A stretch of DNA of 64,000 bases from Phaeodactylibacter luteus (GCF_007993045.1 NZ_VOOR01000006.1:1-64000); one strand, 5' to 3'. Positions 1 through 10,890 are shown, counted from the first letter of the stretch. Program-made: numbers and translations. Notes: generated by a model from the sequence alone, not told the origin.

Positions 1-2
1 AA

Positions 3-3000
3 GAAGCCGTAGACACAGACGATGAGACGGTGACTGCGGATCAGGAGCCCGCCCTCGCTTTATCGAAGACAGCTGCGCCACAGACATACACCGCGGTTGG
101 GGATGAAATTGTCTATACCCTGGTCGTCACCAATATAGGCAATGTTACATTAGCCCCTGTAGTGGTGACAGACCCGCTCACAGGTTTGAGCGAGTCCTTT
201 CCTACCTTACTTCCGGGCAGTTCAGAGACCATTTATACCTCATACTTTATCCAATCAGAGGACATCCAATCAGGCGAAGTGTTGAATACTGCTTCTGTAG
301 CGGGGACTCCGCCCAATGATGGCCCTGAAGTAACCGATGAAGATGAAGAGGTAGTTACGTTGTTATATGCAGACCTGTCTTTGATAAAGGAGGTGTCTGA
401 TGTCAATCCGAACGTTGGCGACGTAGTGACCTTTACGATTACCCTTCAAAACAGTGGCCCTGATACGGCTACAGGAGTTGAAGTACGGGATGACGTGCCA
501 GAAGGCTATAGCAACATCAGTGCTATTTCTGGAGGAGGTACGGTTGTTGGCAACACAATTACTTGGATTGTGCCCTCCATCGGGGCAGGAGCATTTCAAT
601 CCTTTACCTTCGATGCAGCCGTTGAGCCCAGTGAAGCAGCTGCTGACTATATCAACAACGCAGAAGTATCAGCCGCGGATCAGTACGATCCTGATTCCTC
701 TCCAGGGAACGATGACGGAGACCAGAGCGAGGATGACGAAGATCGGGCCATCGTTGAGCCTATCTTTATTGATTTGTCGGTTGAAAAGTCAGTAAGCGAC
801 GCTACTCCAGATGTGATGACTACCGTTGTCTATACCGTTTCTCTTACAAACGCAGGGCCAGGTGTTGCAACGGAAGTTGCCCTTGAAGACATTATACCTT
901 CAGGCATAGCCGATATTACTGGCATCTCTGGCGGAGGTGTGCTCAATGGCACCGTTGTCCGTTGGGAAAACTTAACCCTTGCAGCGGGTGAAACGCAAAC
1001 CTTTAGCTACGAGGCAACAGTACTGCCCACGGGCAACTATACAAACACTGTACAGGTGGCCGAAGCTAAGGAGTACGACATAGACTCTACGCCCGGCAAT
1101 GATGACGGAGACCAGAGTGAGGATGACGAAGACCGGGCAGTGCTCAGCCCAGAGGCCATTATCGATCTTGAGCTGGATAAAAACATCAACAACCAATTTC
1201 CGCTTGTCGGCGAAGTGGTGGCCTTCACTATTGACTTGTCCAACCAAGGCCCAAGTGTGGCAACCGGAGTGGCCGTCACGGATAAGCTCCCGAATGGCTA
1301 CCTGTTCACAGAAGCCCAGCCCTCACAGGGCACTTACAATCCCAGCAACGGCAGGTGGAATGTAGGCACGCTGCCAGCAAATGGAACGGCTACGCTCACG
1401 TTGTATGCAGAGGTACGTATGACAGGGGATTATACCAACTTGGCTGAAGTAACTGCTGCCAATGAGCAAGATATTGATTCGGCCCCAGGCAATGGAGTGG
1501 ATACGGATGGGGACGGACAGGTACAGAATGACCCTGGGGATGAGGACGATGGCGACGGTGTAATCGTTTCCCCCGAACGCCTGATCGACCTCGAACTGGT
1601 CAAAACGGTAAATGATGCGACCCCTGTTGCTGGCCAGACTGTAACCTTTGAAATCGCAGTTGCCAATGAAGGCCCGTTCATTGCGACCGGGGTGGAAGTG
1701 ACCGATCTGCTCCCAAGCGGGTTCACCTTTGTACAGGCCTATCCTTTCAGCTACAACCCCACAACCGGGGTGTGGCCTGTAGGCAGCCTTGGGGCAGGCA
1801 GCAGCCGGAGCCTCTTTATTGACGCCATCGTTAATCCGGAGGGGGATTACCGCAATGTCGCCTTTGTATCTGCGGCTGATCAGCGTGATATGGATTCCGT
1901 GCCCGGCAATGGGGCAGACTCCAACGATAACGGCATGTTCCCATCTGAAGATGAGCATGACGAAGACGATGGGGACGATGTACAGATCATTATAGAACAG
2001 CTTATCGACCTAGAGCTTGAGAAGTCCGTAGCGCCAGCCAGCGCATTCACTGGGGATACGGTGTCCTTTACCATCACCCTTGTCAACCAAGGCCCAAGCC
2101 ATGCCACAGGCGTGGAAGTAGCCGATCAGCTCCCCAGCGGTTTTGCTTTTCTCTCAGCGGCTCCCGGATATGATGCTGAGTCAGGTATTTGGATGGTTGG
2201 CAACCTACAGGCAGGTGAGAGCACAGAGCTGGTTATACAGGCCATAGTAAATGCTGCAGGCTCCTATCTCAACCTAGCGGAGGTGGCCGCTGCGAATGAG
2301 CCCGATATCGATTCTACGCCAGGCAATGGCGTCGATACCGATGGCGATGGCGATTTTACAGATGATAGCGGAGATGAGGATGATGGCGATGGTGCAGAAC
2401 TGAACGTGCCCTGCGATATTTCAGCCTTGACCACCGATGTGCGCTGCGATGATAATGGAACCCCCGCTGATAGCTCGGATGATACCTACACATTCACCCT
2501 TACGGTAATGAACGAGGGGGGCGGCAGCGAGGGTTGGACTGCCGTATGGCAGGGGCAACAGCTTTCAGGTACTTATGGGGTGCCACAGGTGTTTGGCCCT
2601 TACAATATCGAGCAGACCGGCAACGTCACCTTCTTCGCCCGCGACAGCGATGACCCGAGCTGCCTTGCGCCAGCCGGAGCAATAGCACCTGCTACCTGCT
2701 CTCAGGATTGTGCAGTGACGCTTACTTCTGTAGAGACCTTCTGCGACGGCAACGGTACACCGGGCGACCCAACCGATGATGTCTTCTACTTCAACCTCGC
2801 GGCAGATGCTTTCAATGCAGGTGTCGGCTACCGGTTGTTTGTAGCGGGAGAACAGGTGCACAACTATGCAGTATTTGGCGGCCAGCCAGCACAGAACGTT
2901 GGCCCATTCCCGATCATTGGAGGAGCAATAGAGGTGACGATCTCTGCTGATGAAGTGACAGGGTGCGAGTTAGCCACGATGGTGGACCCTCCTGCAGCCT

Positions 3001-6000
3001 GCTCATTCGACTGTAGCATCACACCTCAGGTCGTCAATATCCGTTGCATGGACAATGGCACGCCCGCAGACGCTGCTGATGATCGGTTCTTTGCTGACCT
3101 GCTCATCACGGCAAACAACTCTGGCAGCAATGGCTGGGATGCCAGCAACGGCGAAACGGGATTCTATGGCGAGCTCATGACCACTCCGCTGTACCCCATC
3201 GCAGGAGGGCCGGTAAGCTTGTCGTTTACAGATAGTGAGAATGCAGCTTGTACAGCGGCTATTGCCCTCACTCCGCCGGCTACCTGCTCTGAACAGTGCC
3301 TGATTACTTCGGCTGAGGCCTCCAATGTCGTTTGTGATGATAATGGCACGCCAGCCAATCCAGCAGACGACACTTTTACCTTCCAGATCACGGTGGAGGG
3401 TGTAAACACTGCTGGCAGCTGGACCGCAGCAGGAGGGCAAAGCGGCTTTTATGGGCAGCCCGCTAGCTTTGGCCCATACGCAATTGCAGACTATCCGCAA
3501 GTGACTGTGCTCATTACCGATGGAGAGGACCTCTCCTGCACTCAAGCAGTGGAGGTGACGGCACCATCAGCCTGCTCGGATGCCTGTACAATTGATCTTA
3601 TGGTCGCTCAGGAGCCATACTGCAGTGATAACGGCACCCCATCCGATCCTACTGACGATGTGTACTATATTGATGTGCTCATTTCTGGAAGCAACCTGGG
3701 CAACGGATGGTCCGCTATCGGCGATACGCAAGGCAATACGATTGGCTTGTACAATCAGGTAAGCACTTTTGGCCCTTACCTGCCAGGCCAGGAGATCAGC
3801 CTTGGTTTTACAGACAACAGCGCTCCGGCCTGCTCTGCTGTCTTGTCAAGGGCTATGCCGGCAGGGACTTGCTCGGACGTGTGCAACATCACCATCACCA
3901 ATGTGAATACCCCTTGCCTGGACAACGGTACACCATTTGATGGTTCAGACGATCAGTACTTCGTTACCATGTATATTTCGGGCTCCAATACCAGCGGCAG
4001 TTGGAATGGGCCAGATGGACGGACAGGCCCTTACAACGACCCAGAATATTTTGGGCCATATCCCATTTCCGCAGGCATGCGTACCATCTCTATTGCCGAT
4101 GCCGGCGATTCAGGCTGTAGCGCTACAGTTACGGTCATGCCGCCCCCACCTTGCGTGGACTGCAAGATTACTCCTGAGCTTATCGGCATGATTTGTGATG
4201 ATAATGGCACCCCATCCGATCCTGCAGACGATCAGTATTATGCTGAGGTGACCGCAACGGGAGAAGGCAGTGCAGCAAGCACCTGGCGGTGGCGAATGGT
4301 GCCCGGCGGCACCTATCAGGCGCTTGCGCCTTATGGCGAAACAGCATGGGTAGGCCCATTCCCTATTGCTGGCGGCAACAAGACCGTCCGCATCAGCGAT
4401 GGAGGGGACAACGGCTGTACTGCTGATCTGCTGTTAATAGCGCCAGCGCCTTGCGCCGTGCAGCCTTGTAGCCTTGCCGCTACGGTAGCCGGAGTAGTTT
4501 GTGAGGATAATGGTACGCCTACAGACCCTACAGACGACACCTTCAGTTTTGACTTCAATGTGGAGGCAGCCCATACAGATTTGACGGACTGGACGGCAAT
4601 CATCAATGGGGAGCTAGTAAATGGCAGCCTAGGCACGACTGCACTGAGCGGCTTTGCTGTGGGAGAAGACCTCCTGATTACAGCGATCAACTTAGCCGGT
4701 GCGCCAGACTGCCAGGCTGAGCCTATTGTGGTAGAAGCTCCAGGCGCTTGCTCTGATGACTGCGCCATCGCTGCAACTGCTACAGCTCCGCAGTGCGATG
4801 ACAACGGTACCCCATTTGACCCATCAGATGATACTTACCGATTTGTACTGACGGTGGCGGCAGTGAATAATGCAGCCACCGGATGGACAGCGGTGATCAA
4901 TGGGCAAACCTATACGGAGCCTTACGGTAGCCTGTTGATTACGGGGGTCCCTGCTGCACAAAACTTGCTTATCCAGGGGCTGCACGCTATTGGAGACCCT
5001 AGCTGCCAAGCTGCTCCTATCGAGATAGCGGCGACCGGGGTATGCGCTGAGGACGCCCCATGCAATCTGCAGGCTACAGTTGTGGACGGCACTATCCTCT
5101 GCGACGACAACGGCACCCCCGGCAATCCTGCTGACGATAGCTTTACCTTCGGTCTTTTGGTAGAGAACAGCGGAGCAGGCACTTCCTGGATGGCTAATAA
5201 TGGCACTACAGGGGCCTACGGGCAAGTAGCCACTTTTGGCCCCTTCCCCGCAGCAGATGCAGGCGGAACCCTGAGCTTTACAGTGGAAGATGCCGATCAG
5301 GAAAGCTGCGGGGTCTCCTTTGAGGTAGCGGTGCCCAATTGCACGAACGACTGCAACCTCGATGCCAATATACTGAACATGGCATGCGATGATCAGGGCA
5401 CTGCAGATCCGCTAGATGATACTTATGCTTTCGACCTGGTCATCCATGGTTCGCATGTAGGTGAAACCTGGACAGCAGAAAATGGCACGGCAGGCACTTT
5501 TGGAGACACCATTAGTTTCGGGCCTTACCTCATTGCTGAGGGTAACGTTACCTTCAACGTAACGCCAGACGCTAATGACAACTGTGTCTTGACCGTTTTG
5601 GTAACGGCTCCTCATCCCTGCTCGGTGGCCCCTTGTGGCATATCGGCACAAGCCCTTGATGTAGCTTGCAACAACGCTGGGACACCAGAAAGCCCTGCTG
5701 ACGATACCTTTACATTCTCAGTATTGATAGATGGGGACGATGTTGGTGCCAACTGGATCGCGTACAATGCAGCAGGACTGCCAGTGCAGTTTGGTTTGTT
5801 TGGGGTGCCAGCCCCGATCAATGCCAGTTACCTCATTGCAGAGGGGGATGCTTTAATTACCATACGCGACCTGTCCAATCCCGATTGCGAATTTTTACTC
5901 GAAGTGCCTGCGCCAGCTCCTTGTTCAGTAGCTCCATGCGAGATCTTGGCCCAGGCGGCTGCCAGTGCTTGCGATGACAACGGTACTCCTGCCGACCCTT

Positions 6001-9000
6001 CTGATGATACTTTTACCTTTACTTTGAGGGTGACAGGAGGCGGCGACTCATTTGTGTCTGAGCTGGAAGGGGTAGCCGGAGCATACGACACGACATATAC
6101 CTTTGGGCCTTATCCCGTAGGGCAAGACCTTGCCTTCAGCATAGCAGATGCAGCACAGGATACCTGCACTGCCACGGTGGTGGTAGAGGCACCAAACGCT
6201 TGTTCTAATGTGGAGCAGCCCTGTGATATAGCTTCAGTCTCTGCCTTCAATATCAATTGTGATGACCAAGGCACAGCAGATGCTTCCGACGACCTGTTCA
6301 CTTTCCAGCTGCTCGTGCTGTCCAACGGGGCTCCCGGGGGCACTGCAGGCTGGGCGCTCGACTTGGGCGGGCAGGCCATAACCGGGGCCTTTAACGAGCC
6401 ATCAGTTGTCATTGAAGTGCCGGCCACTATTACAGGCGAAGGGGGCACGCTCTCTATACAAGTCTACGACGCCAATAGTACAGACTGTTTCCAAGCGCTC
6501 ACCTTTTCCCTGCCTATTGCGCTACAGCTCGAATGCCCTGAAGATACCGATCAGGCCAGCCGGCTGCAAACGGTGCAGTACTTGGACGGTGTGCTGGAAG
6601 ACAGCAGCCCTCAGCTGCATGCTTTATGCGAGCAGGTTGGAGGCGCAGCTGTAGGCAGCTTTATGGATACGGCTTCCTTTACCGTGGAGCAGGGTGGGGC
6701 ATACACCTTTGTATTGTTCAGCGCCCTGCCTCAGGAAGATGGCTATGGTATGCTCTATGAAGGGCCTTATCAGCCACTCATGCCATGCAACAACTTAATA
6801 GACACTACCGCTGCATTGGAAGACGACTGGGCGCCTGTGCCACTTGGCGGCCTGGCTACCTGGCCAACTGCAGGTCTGGAGCCAGTACGCGCACTTACGG
6901 CACAGTTGAGCCCCAATGAGGTATACACCCTTCTGTCCACCACTATGCAGGCCGGTGCTCAGGGAGCTTATCGCTGGGTGGTATTCACCCAAGACGGAGG
7001 CTCGCTGCAATCAACTGTTCAGCCTGGTTGGCGTACAGACACTGCGACGGTAGCATACGGCCTTTTCTGTACTGATGTAGGCCACTTGCTGGGCAACTCC
7101 GTCAGCAGGGCTTATACCGGCGATGTTGAGCTTGAAGATTTCTGTGGCGTGGACAGCCTCTTCTTCAACGACCAGCTACTGGCAGATGGAGATTGCAGCG
7201 CTCAGGTCATCAACAGGACCTTTACGGTAATGGATATCCGGGGCAATACCTCTTCCTGTGCCCAAGAGATCACGGTGAAACAGCCGGAAGTGGGAGATGT
7301 ACAGATGCCACGCCTATTCTCAAGGTACGATTGTGCAGACGAGTGGCTGGCTGATGCCAATGGCCACCCTCACCCACAGGCTAGCGGTTATCCTTATGTA
7401 CAAGCTGCCTTTGGGGTACACACATTAGAGGAGCCCTATTGCAACCTGTCCGCAGTTTATACAGATGGCCCTGAGGTGGCTGAGTGTGCTGGCACTTACG
7501 CTTTCGAGCGTACCTGGTCCATCATGGACAGTTGCGAGCCAGATGGTGTGCGCACTTTCGTGCAAACCATTAAAGTAGGCGACTTCTCCGCGCCTGTAGT
7601 GAATTGTGCAACGGCTACGCACTACTGCCCAGTTTTGGAAGACGATATTATGCTCTTCCCCACAGACCCTTTCGACTGTTCTGCCACTATTGAGGTGCCG
7701 ATGCCAGAAGTGGAAGATGCCTGCTCTGATACCTGGACGGTACTGACGGAAGTCTTGAGCGTACAGCCCGATGGGCAGGGCAATATGAACCTGGTGGCCT
7801 TGGATACACTGTTTTCCGGAGACTTGCGCCTGATCACTGGGCTGGAAATAGGGGAGTACAAGTTCCGTTATACCGTGACCGACGACTGTGGCAACACCAC
7901 AGAGCAGCTTTGCCACTTCCGCGTAGCGGATCAGTCAGAACCGGTAGCCATCTGTACCAATGGGCTGAATGTATCTGTTGGTGGGTTTGGGCTGGCACGC
8001 CTTTATACTCAGCACATCGATGCAGGAAGCTACGACAATTGCGGGGTAGACAGCATCCGAGTGCGCAGGGTTTATGAACGTGACGAAGCAGATTGCTCAG
8101 GCCTGCCGGAGCCTGTCTATGGGCAGTGGGGCAGCTACGTTGAGTTCAGCTGCTGTGATGCTGGCACCTATGTGACGGTAGAGCTCAGGGTGGCCGATAT
8201 ACACGGCAACGTCAATATGTGCTGGACCGATATCTTGGTAGAAGACAAGACCCTTCCTACTTGTTACGGGCTGGAAGACGTAGCTGCTGATTGTAGCGAT
8301 CTGCCAGCTGCGTTCGATCCTTACGACCTGCATCAGCTGGACAGCTTGTTCGGTACCGCCCATGTGATAGACAACTGTTCAGCGGAGACCGTTGAACTGG
8401 AGCCAATGGTTGCGCTCACATCATGTGGGGCAGGTACAATCACCCGCCGTTTCATTGCCATCGACCGAGTGGGCAATATCTCGGCAGATACCTTCCTGCA
8501 AGTGGTCACCTTAGGCGGGGCAGGCGGCTTTGATGTACGCTTCCCTGCTGATGTCAGGGTGGCCCCGGGGGGCTATCAGTCAGGCGATCTGCCGGTAGCA
8601 GGCCTTTGGGTCAATGGCTGCGATTCAGTCGGCATCACCTTCACAGATACCCTTGTGGCTGGGGGTGCGGCTGCTTGCGCCCGTATCCTGCGGACCTACG
8701 AGGTGACCAATTGGTGCACTTTTGACGGCACGGGAGCAGATACGCTGAGCCGTGACCCCGCTTGTCTTGGATTGCCAGGGCAAGCCCCAGTATGGCTGCT
8801 TAGCCGCCCAGGTGGCCTCTACGTGGACGCCGACAGCCTGGCGCTCAACAGCTTCCCTGAGGCCGGGGTGAGGGATACCCTGTGCAATGGGCAGACCAAC
8901 CCGGAAGGTTATTGGCAGAAGGTGCCCAACACTGGGCGTTGGTACTACACCCAAGTCATCTATCTGGAAGACGGCAGCTTTGAGCCCTATGCCATCGTTT

Positions 9001-10445
9001 TCCCCAAAGACAGCCTGGTGTACAGTGCCGATCTTAGCGCTGACAGTGTACGGCTTTACGCCTCTTTATGTGATTCTGTGACGGTTAGCCACCGCGACAG
9101 CTTGGTGTACCACGGTGGGTATGCCTGCTATCAGGTATGGCGCACCTGGGAGGTGACCAACTGGGACGAATACGATGGCCTTTCAGGAGCAGTTGTCGTG
9201 GGCCGGAATGAAGGCTGTGATAGCCTGCCAGGCCTCGCGGAAGTCTGGGCCCACCGTCAGTTGGATACGGCCTACATCGATGCGGACAGCCTTTTTGCCA
9301 ATGCTTTCCCGCTAGAAGGGGCAAAAGATACCCTTTGCGGCGGAGAGGGCAACCCGCAAGGCTATTGGAGAGGTGAGGCCTCAACCGGTCGCTGGCAATA
9401 CACACAGGTGCTCTTTGTGCAGGATACAGCGGCCCCCGTCATCACCTTTACGGCTCCTGATGCATTCTGCAGCTTTGACGCCAACAGTTGCGCGGGGCAA
9501 GCCGAACTGGCCTTCACGGTGACAGACAGCAGTACGGTGGGGCAGTGGATGTCGCCAGAAGTGTCAGCCTTCTTGGATGAAGGCGCAGATGGCCTGCTCG
9601 ATGGGGCAGTAACGCTGACCGGCGCTTACCCGAATTACAGGGTACAAGGCACTTTCCCAGCGGGCAGCCATGCCATTTATGTCGAGGCTGTCCGGGGGTG
9701 TGGAGAAATGGCTGCTGCCTGGATCCCATTCGAGATAGCAGACTGCTACGTTGCAGCGCCCCCATGCTACGATGCACTGGCCATTGAGCTGATACCGTTG
9801 GCCCCGGGTACTGATATAGATGGCGATGGGCAGGCAGATGCTGCCTACGCTGAGGTAACCATGGATTACCTCATGGAGGCCATGGATACCATTGCAGACT
9901 GTAATGGCCCGATCGCTCTTGGCATGAACCGTAGTGGAGAGGAGCCGGCGGCGGGCAACAGCTTGGAAAAGCTGATCCTTACTTGTCACGATGGCGAAAG
10001 TGTGGAAGTAGAGCTGTGGTCTTGGGATCAGGCGCAGAACCCTTATGCTCTACAGCCCGACGGCACCGTTGGCGGGCGCAACTACGACCGCTGCGTGACT
10101 ACCATCCACATTCAGTCTGTGGCCGGGCTCTGTAGCCCTGCTCCGGTGCGCCCGGGTAATGAAGCAGGGCCTGTGCTTCCGGAAGGGCTTATGCTGGGGC
10201 AGAACACCCCTAACCCTTTCATGCAAGCTACGGCCATCCCATTCTACCTGCCAAAAGCAGGGGAAGCCCGGTTGACCGTGCGCGATATGCAAGGCAGGGT
10301 GGTCTTTAGCAAGGCTGGTTATTTCGAAGCCGGGGCACAGCAATGGGAATTGAGCCGGGAGGCGTTGCCGTCGACAGGGGTATTGGCTTACACCTTGCAG
10401 TTTGGCAGCGAGCGCCTTACGCGCCAGCTGATTATTTTGGAGTAA
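3..10445 (+). CDS. Giant T9SS-exported surface protein with DUF11 and Cys/Asp repeats (5' end outside window)
   Basis: The frame is open to the left edge, so the N-terminus and signal peptide are missing; a GTG at 30 is only an internal codon. About 3,480 residues are visible. Up to about nt 2400 there are six DUF11/CARDB-like beta-sandwich domains, recognisable by the recurring IDLELxK start and TxxVTNxGP core, joined by Asp-rich linkers. From 2412 to about 6530 there are fourteen modules of roughly 98 residues, each opening with Cys, about nine residues, Cys and then a DDNGTPxDPxDD-like motif. From about 6530 to 10150 there are Cys-rich HYR/Ig-like domains. The last 85 residues (about 10185-10445) form a type A T9SS sorting domain (GQNTPNPF, then DMQGRVV). 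It is probably a cell-surface adhesin or matrix protein exported by T9SS. The ligand is unknown. It ends before a hairpin terminator. Confidence 0.93.
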   Translation, partial: EAVDTDDETVTADQEPALALSKTAAPQTYTAVGDEIVYTLVVTNIGNVTLAPVVVTDPLTGLSESFPTLLPGSSETIYTSYFIQSEDIQSGEVLNTASVAGTPPNDGPEVTDEDEEVVTLLYADLSLIKEVSDVNPNVGDVVTFTITLQNSGPDTATGVEVRDDVPEGYSNISAISGGGTVVGNTITWIVPSIGAGAFQSFTFDAAVEPSEAAADYINNAEVSAADQYDPDSSPGNDDGDQSEDDEDRAIVEPIFIDLSVEKSVSDATPDVMTTVVYTVSLTNAGPGVATEVALEDIIPSGIADITGISGGGVLNGTVVRWENLTLAAGETQTFSYEATVLPTGNYTNTVQVAEAKEYDIDSTPGNDDGDQSEDDEDRAVLSPEAIIDLELDKNINNQFPLVGEVVAFTIDLSNQGPSVATGVAVTDKLPNGYLFTEAQPSQGTYNPSNGRWNVGTLPANGTATLTLYAEVRMTGDYTNLAEVTAANEQDIDSAPGNGVDTDGDGQVQNDPGDEDDGDGVIVSPERLIDLELVKTVNDATPVAGQTVTFEIAVANEGPFIATGVEVTDLLPSGFTFVQAYPFSYNPTTGVWPVGSLGAGSSRSLFIDAIVNPEGDYRNVAFVSAADQRDMDSVPGNGADSNDNGMFPSEDEHDEDDGDDVQIIIEQLIDLELEKSVAPASAFTGDTVSFTITLVNQGPSHATGVEVADQLPSGFAFLSAAPGYDAESGIWMVGNLQAGESTELVIQAIVNAAGSYLNLAEVAAANEPDIDSTPGNGVDTDGDGDFTDDSGDEDDGDGAELNVPCDISALTTDVRCDDNGTPADSSDDTYTFTLTVMNEGGGSEGWTAVWQGQQLSGTYGVPQVFGPYNIEQTGNVTFFARDSDDPSCLAPAGAIAPATCSQDCAVTLTSVETFCDGNGTPGDPTDDVFYFNLAADAFNAGVGYRLFVAGEQVHNYAVFGGQPAQNVGPFPIIGGAIEVTISADEVTGCELATMVDPPAACSFDCSITPQVVNIRCMDNGTPADAADDRFFADLLITANNSGSNGWDASNGETGFYGELMTTPLYPIAGGPVSLSFTDSENAACTAAIALTPPATCSEQCLITSAEASNVVCDDNGTPANPADDTFTFQITVEGVNTAGSWTAAGGQSGFYGQPASFGPYAIADYPQVTVLITDGEDLSCTQAVEVTAPSACSDACTIDLMVAQEPYCSDNGTPSDPTDDVYYIDVLISGSNLGNGWSAIGDTQGNTIGLYNQVSTFGPYLPGQEISLGFTDNSAPACSAVLSRAMPAGTCSDVCNITITNVNTPCLDNGTPFDGSDDQYFVTMYISGSNTSGSWNGPDGRTGPYNDPEYFGPYPISAGMRTISIADAGDSGCSATVTVMPPPPCVDCKITPELIGMICDDNGTPSDPADDQYYAEVTATGEGSAASTWRWRMVPGGTYQALAPYGETAWVGPFPIAGGNKTVRISDGGDNGCTADLLLIAPAPCAVQPCSLAATVAGVVCEDNGTPTDPTDDTFSFDFNVEAAHTDLTDWTAIINGELVNGSLGTTALSGFAVGEDLLITAINLAGAPDCQAEPIVVEAPGACSDDCAIAATATAPQCDDNGTPFDPSDDTYRFVLTVAAVNNAATGWTAVINGQTYTEPYGSLLITGVPAAQNLLIQGLHAIGDPSCQAAPIEIAATGVCAEDAPCNLQATVVDGTILCDDNGTPGNPADDSFTFGLLVENSGAGTSWMANNGTTGAYGQVATFGPFPAADAGGTLSFTVEDADQESCGVSFEVAVPNCTNDCNLDANILNMACDDQGTADPLDDTYAFDLVIHGSHVGETWTAENGTAGTFGDTISFGPYLIAEGNVTFNVTPDANDNCVLTVLVTAPHPCSVAPCGISAQALDVACNNAGTPESPADDTFTFSVLIDGDDVGANWIAYNAAGLPVQFGLFGVPAPINASYLIAEGDALITIRDLSNPDCEFLLEVPAPAPCSVAPCEILAQAAASACDDNGTPADPSDDTFTFTLRVTGGGDSFVSELEGVAGAYDTTYTFGPYPVGQDLAFSIADAAQDTCTATVVVEAPNACSNVEQPCDIASVSAFNINCDDQGTADASDDLFTFQLLVLSNGAPGGTAGWALDLGGQAITGAFNEPSVVIEVPATITGEGGTLSIQVYDANSTDCFQALTFSLPIALQLECPEDTDQASRLQTVQYLDGVLEDSSPQLHALCEQVGGAAVGSFMDTASFTVEQGGAYTFVLFSALPQEDGYGMLYEGPYQPLMPCNNLIDTTAALEDDWAPVPLGGLATWPTAGLEPVRALTAQLSPNEVYTLLSTTMQAGAQGAYRWVVFTQDGGSLQSTVQPGWRTDTATVAYGLFCTDVGHLLGNSVSRAYTGDVELEDFCGVDSLFFNDQLLADGDCSAQVINRTFTVMDIRGNTSSCAQEITVKQPEVGDVQMPRLFSRYDCADEWLADANGHPHPQASGYPYVQAAFGVHTLEEPYCNLSAVYTDGPEVAECAGTYAFERTWSIMDSCEPDGVRTFVQTIKVGDFSAPVVNCATATHYCPVLEDDIMLFPTDPFDCSATIEVPMPEVEDACSDTWTVLTEVLSVQPDGQGNMNLVALDTLFSGDLRLITGLEIGEYKFRYTVTDDCGNTTEQLCHFRVADQSEPVAICTNGLNVSVGGFGLARLYTQHIDAGSYDNCGVDSIRVRRVYERDEADCSGLPEPVYGQWGSYVEFSCCDAGTYVTVELRVADIHGNVNMCWTDILVEDKTLPTCYGLEDVAADCSDLPAAFDPYDLHQLDSLFGTAHVIDNCSAETVELEPMVALTSCGAGTITRRFIAIDRVGNISADTFLQVVTLGGAGGFDVRFPADVRVAPGGYQSGDLPVAGLWVNGCDSVGITFTDTLVAGGAAACARILRTYEVTNWCTFDGTGADTLSRDPACLGLPGQAPVWLLSRPGGLYVDADSLALNSFPEAGVRDTLCNGQTNPEGYWQKVPNTGRWYYTQVIYLEDGSFEPYAIVFPKDSLVYSADLSADSVRLYASLCDSVTVSHRDSLVYHGGYACYQVWRTWEVTNWDEYDGLSGAVVVGRNEGCDSLPGLAEVWAHRQLDTAYIDADSLFANAFPLEGAKDTLCGGEGNPQGYWRGEASTGRWQYTQVLFVQDTAAPVITFTAPDAFCSFDANSCAGQAELAFTVTDSSTVGQWMSPEVSAFLDEGADGLLDGAVTLTGAYPNYRVQGTFPAGSHAIYVEAVRGCGEMAAAWIPFEIADCYVAAPPCYDALAIELIPLAPGTDIDGDGQADAAYAEVTMDYLMEAMDTIADCNGPIALGMNRSGEEPAAGNSLEKLILTCHDGESVEVELWSWDQAQNPYALQPDGTVGGRNYDRCVTTIHIQSVAGLCSPAPVRPGNEAGPVLPEGLMLGQNTPNPFMQATAIPFYLPKAGEARLTVRDMQGRVVFSKAGYFEAGAQQWELSREALPSTGVLAYTLQFGSERLTRQLIILE
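2412..6530 (+). repeat. Fourteen tandem ~98-residue Cys/Asp modules inside the giant protein
   Basis: Fourteen in-frame units each start with a Cys, have a second Cys about 9-11 residues later, and then D-D-N-G-T-P-x-D-P-x-D-D-(T)-(Y/F)-x-F. A beta-rich stretch with W-T/A and FGPY follows, and the unit ends in a Pro-Ala-x-C-S segment. Units 11 and 14 have a shortened DDQGTAD form and unit 12 reads NNAGTPES. The paired Cys suggest disulfides in the exported protein and the Asp-rich loop suggests metal (perhaps Ca2+) binding. Both are inferences. The units differ enough in DNA sequence that they are not a recent expansion. Confidence 0.88.
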
Positions 10446-10564
10446 GTGTGAAACAGCCCGGGGGAGTCAACATTCATAAATCCTCCGGGTTCTATAGGCA
10501 ACATGAAATCAGCAGAAGGCCCTGTGCCATCTGTCCAAGAATTGTGCATATTTGTTTTGTTGTG

Positions 10565-10600
10565 GGGGAGCCTGCCGCGTTTGGCAAGGCTCTCCTTTTT
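10565..10600 (+). terminator. Probable intrinsic terminator of the giant surface-protein gene
   Basis: GGAGCC-TGCC pairs with GGCAAGGCTCTCC across a GCGTTT loop (with a small bulge) and is followed by a run of T. It lies about 120 nt past the stop codon of the giant gene and before repeat-rich DNA. Confidence 0.6.
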
Positions 10601-10775
10601 GTATACAGCTGTACTGCTGCTCCCCTTGTTTAAACCGTTATTTTGTAGTTATATGGCTTTCGCCAAAAAAGGATAGAGGGGCAAGGCTCCCCCTAGGTCA
10701 GGCATGAGCCAACATGTGGCGGGCTGGAGCTTCAGTAGGCTTGATGTGCAGGGGGGGGCTTTAATTATAAAATTC

Positions 10776-10890
10776 GGCCTAGCGCTGCGCAGGGGTTTAA
10801 GCCCGATAGGGCCGAGCGAGCAGCGAGCCCCGGAGCATAGCGGCACCTGCTGTTGGGCCATCCTTGCGGCAGGGGCAGGCCCCATCCCGT
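10776..10890 (+). repeat. GC-rich dispersed intergenic repeat, copy 1 (family R)
   Basis: This copy begins GGCCTAGCGCTGCG, passes through a GGGCCGAGCG...CAGCGAGCCCCGGAGC core and CATAGCGGCACCTGC, and ends near GCAGGGGCAGGCCCC. The same order of blocks appears at about 25110, 26199, 33250, 37350, 53347 and 55585. It is non-coding and lies between the giant gene and the kinase-aminotransferase fusion. Confidence 0.85.
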
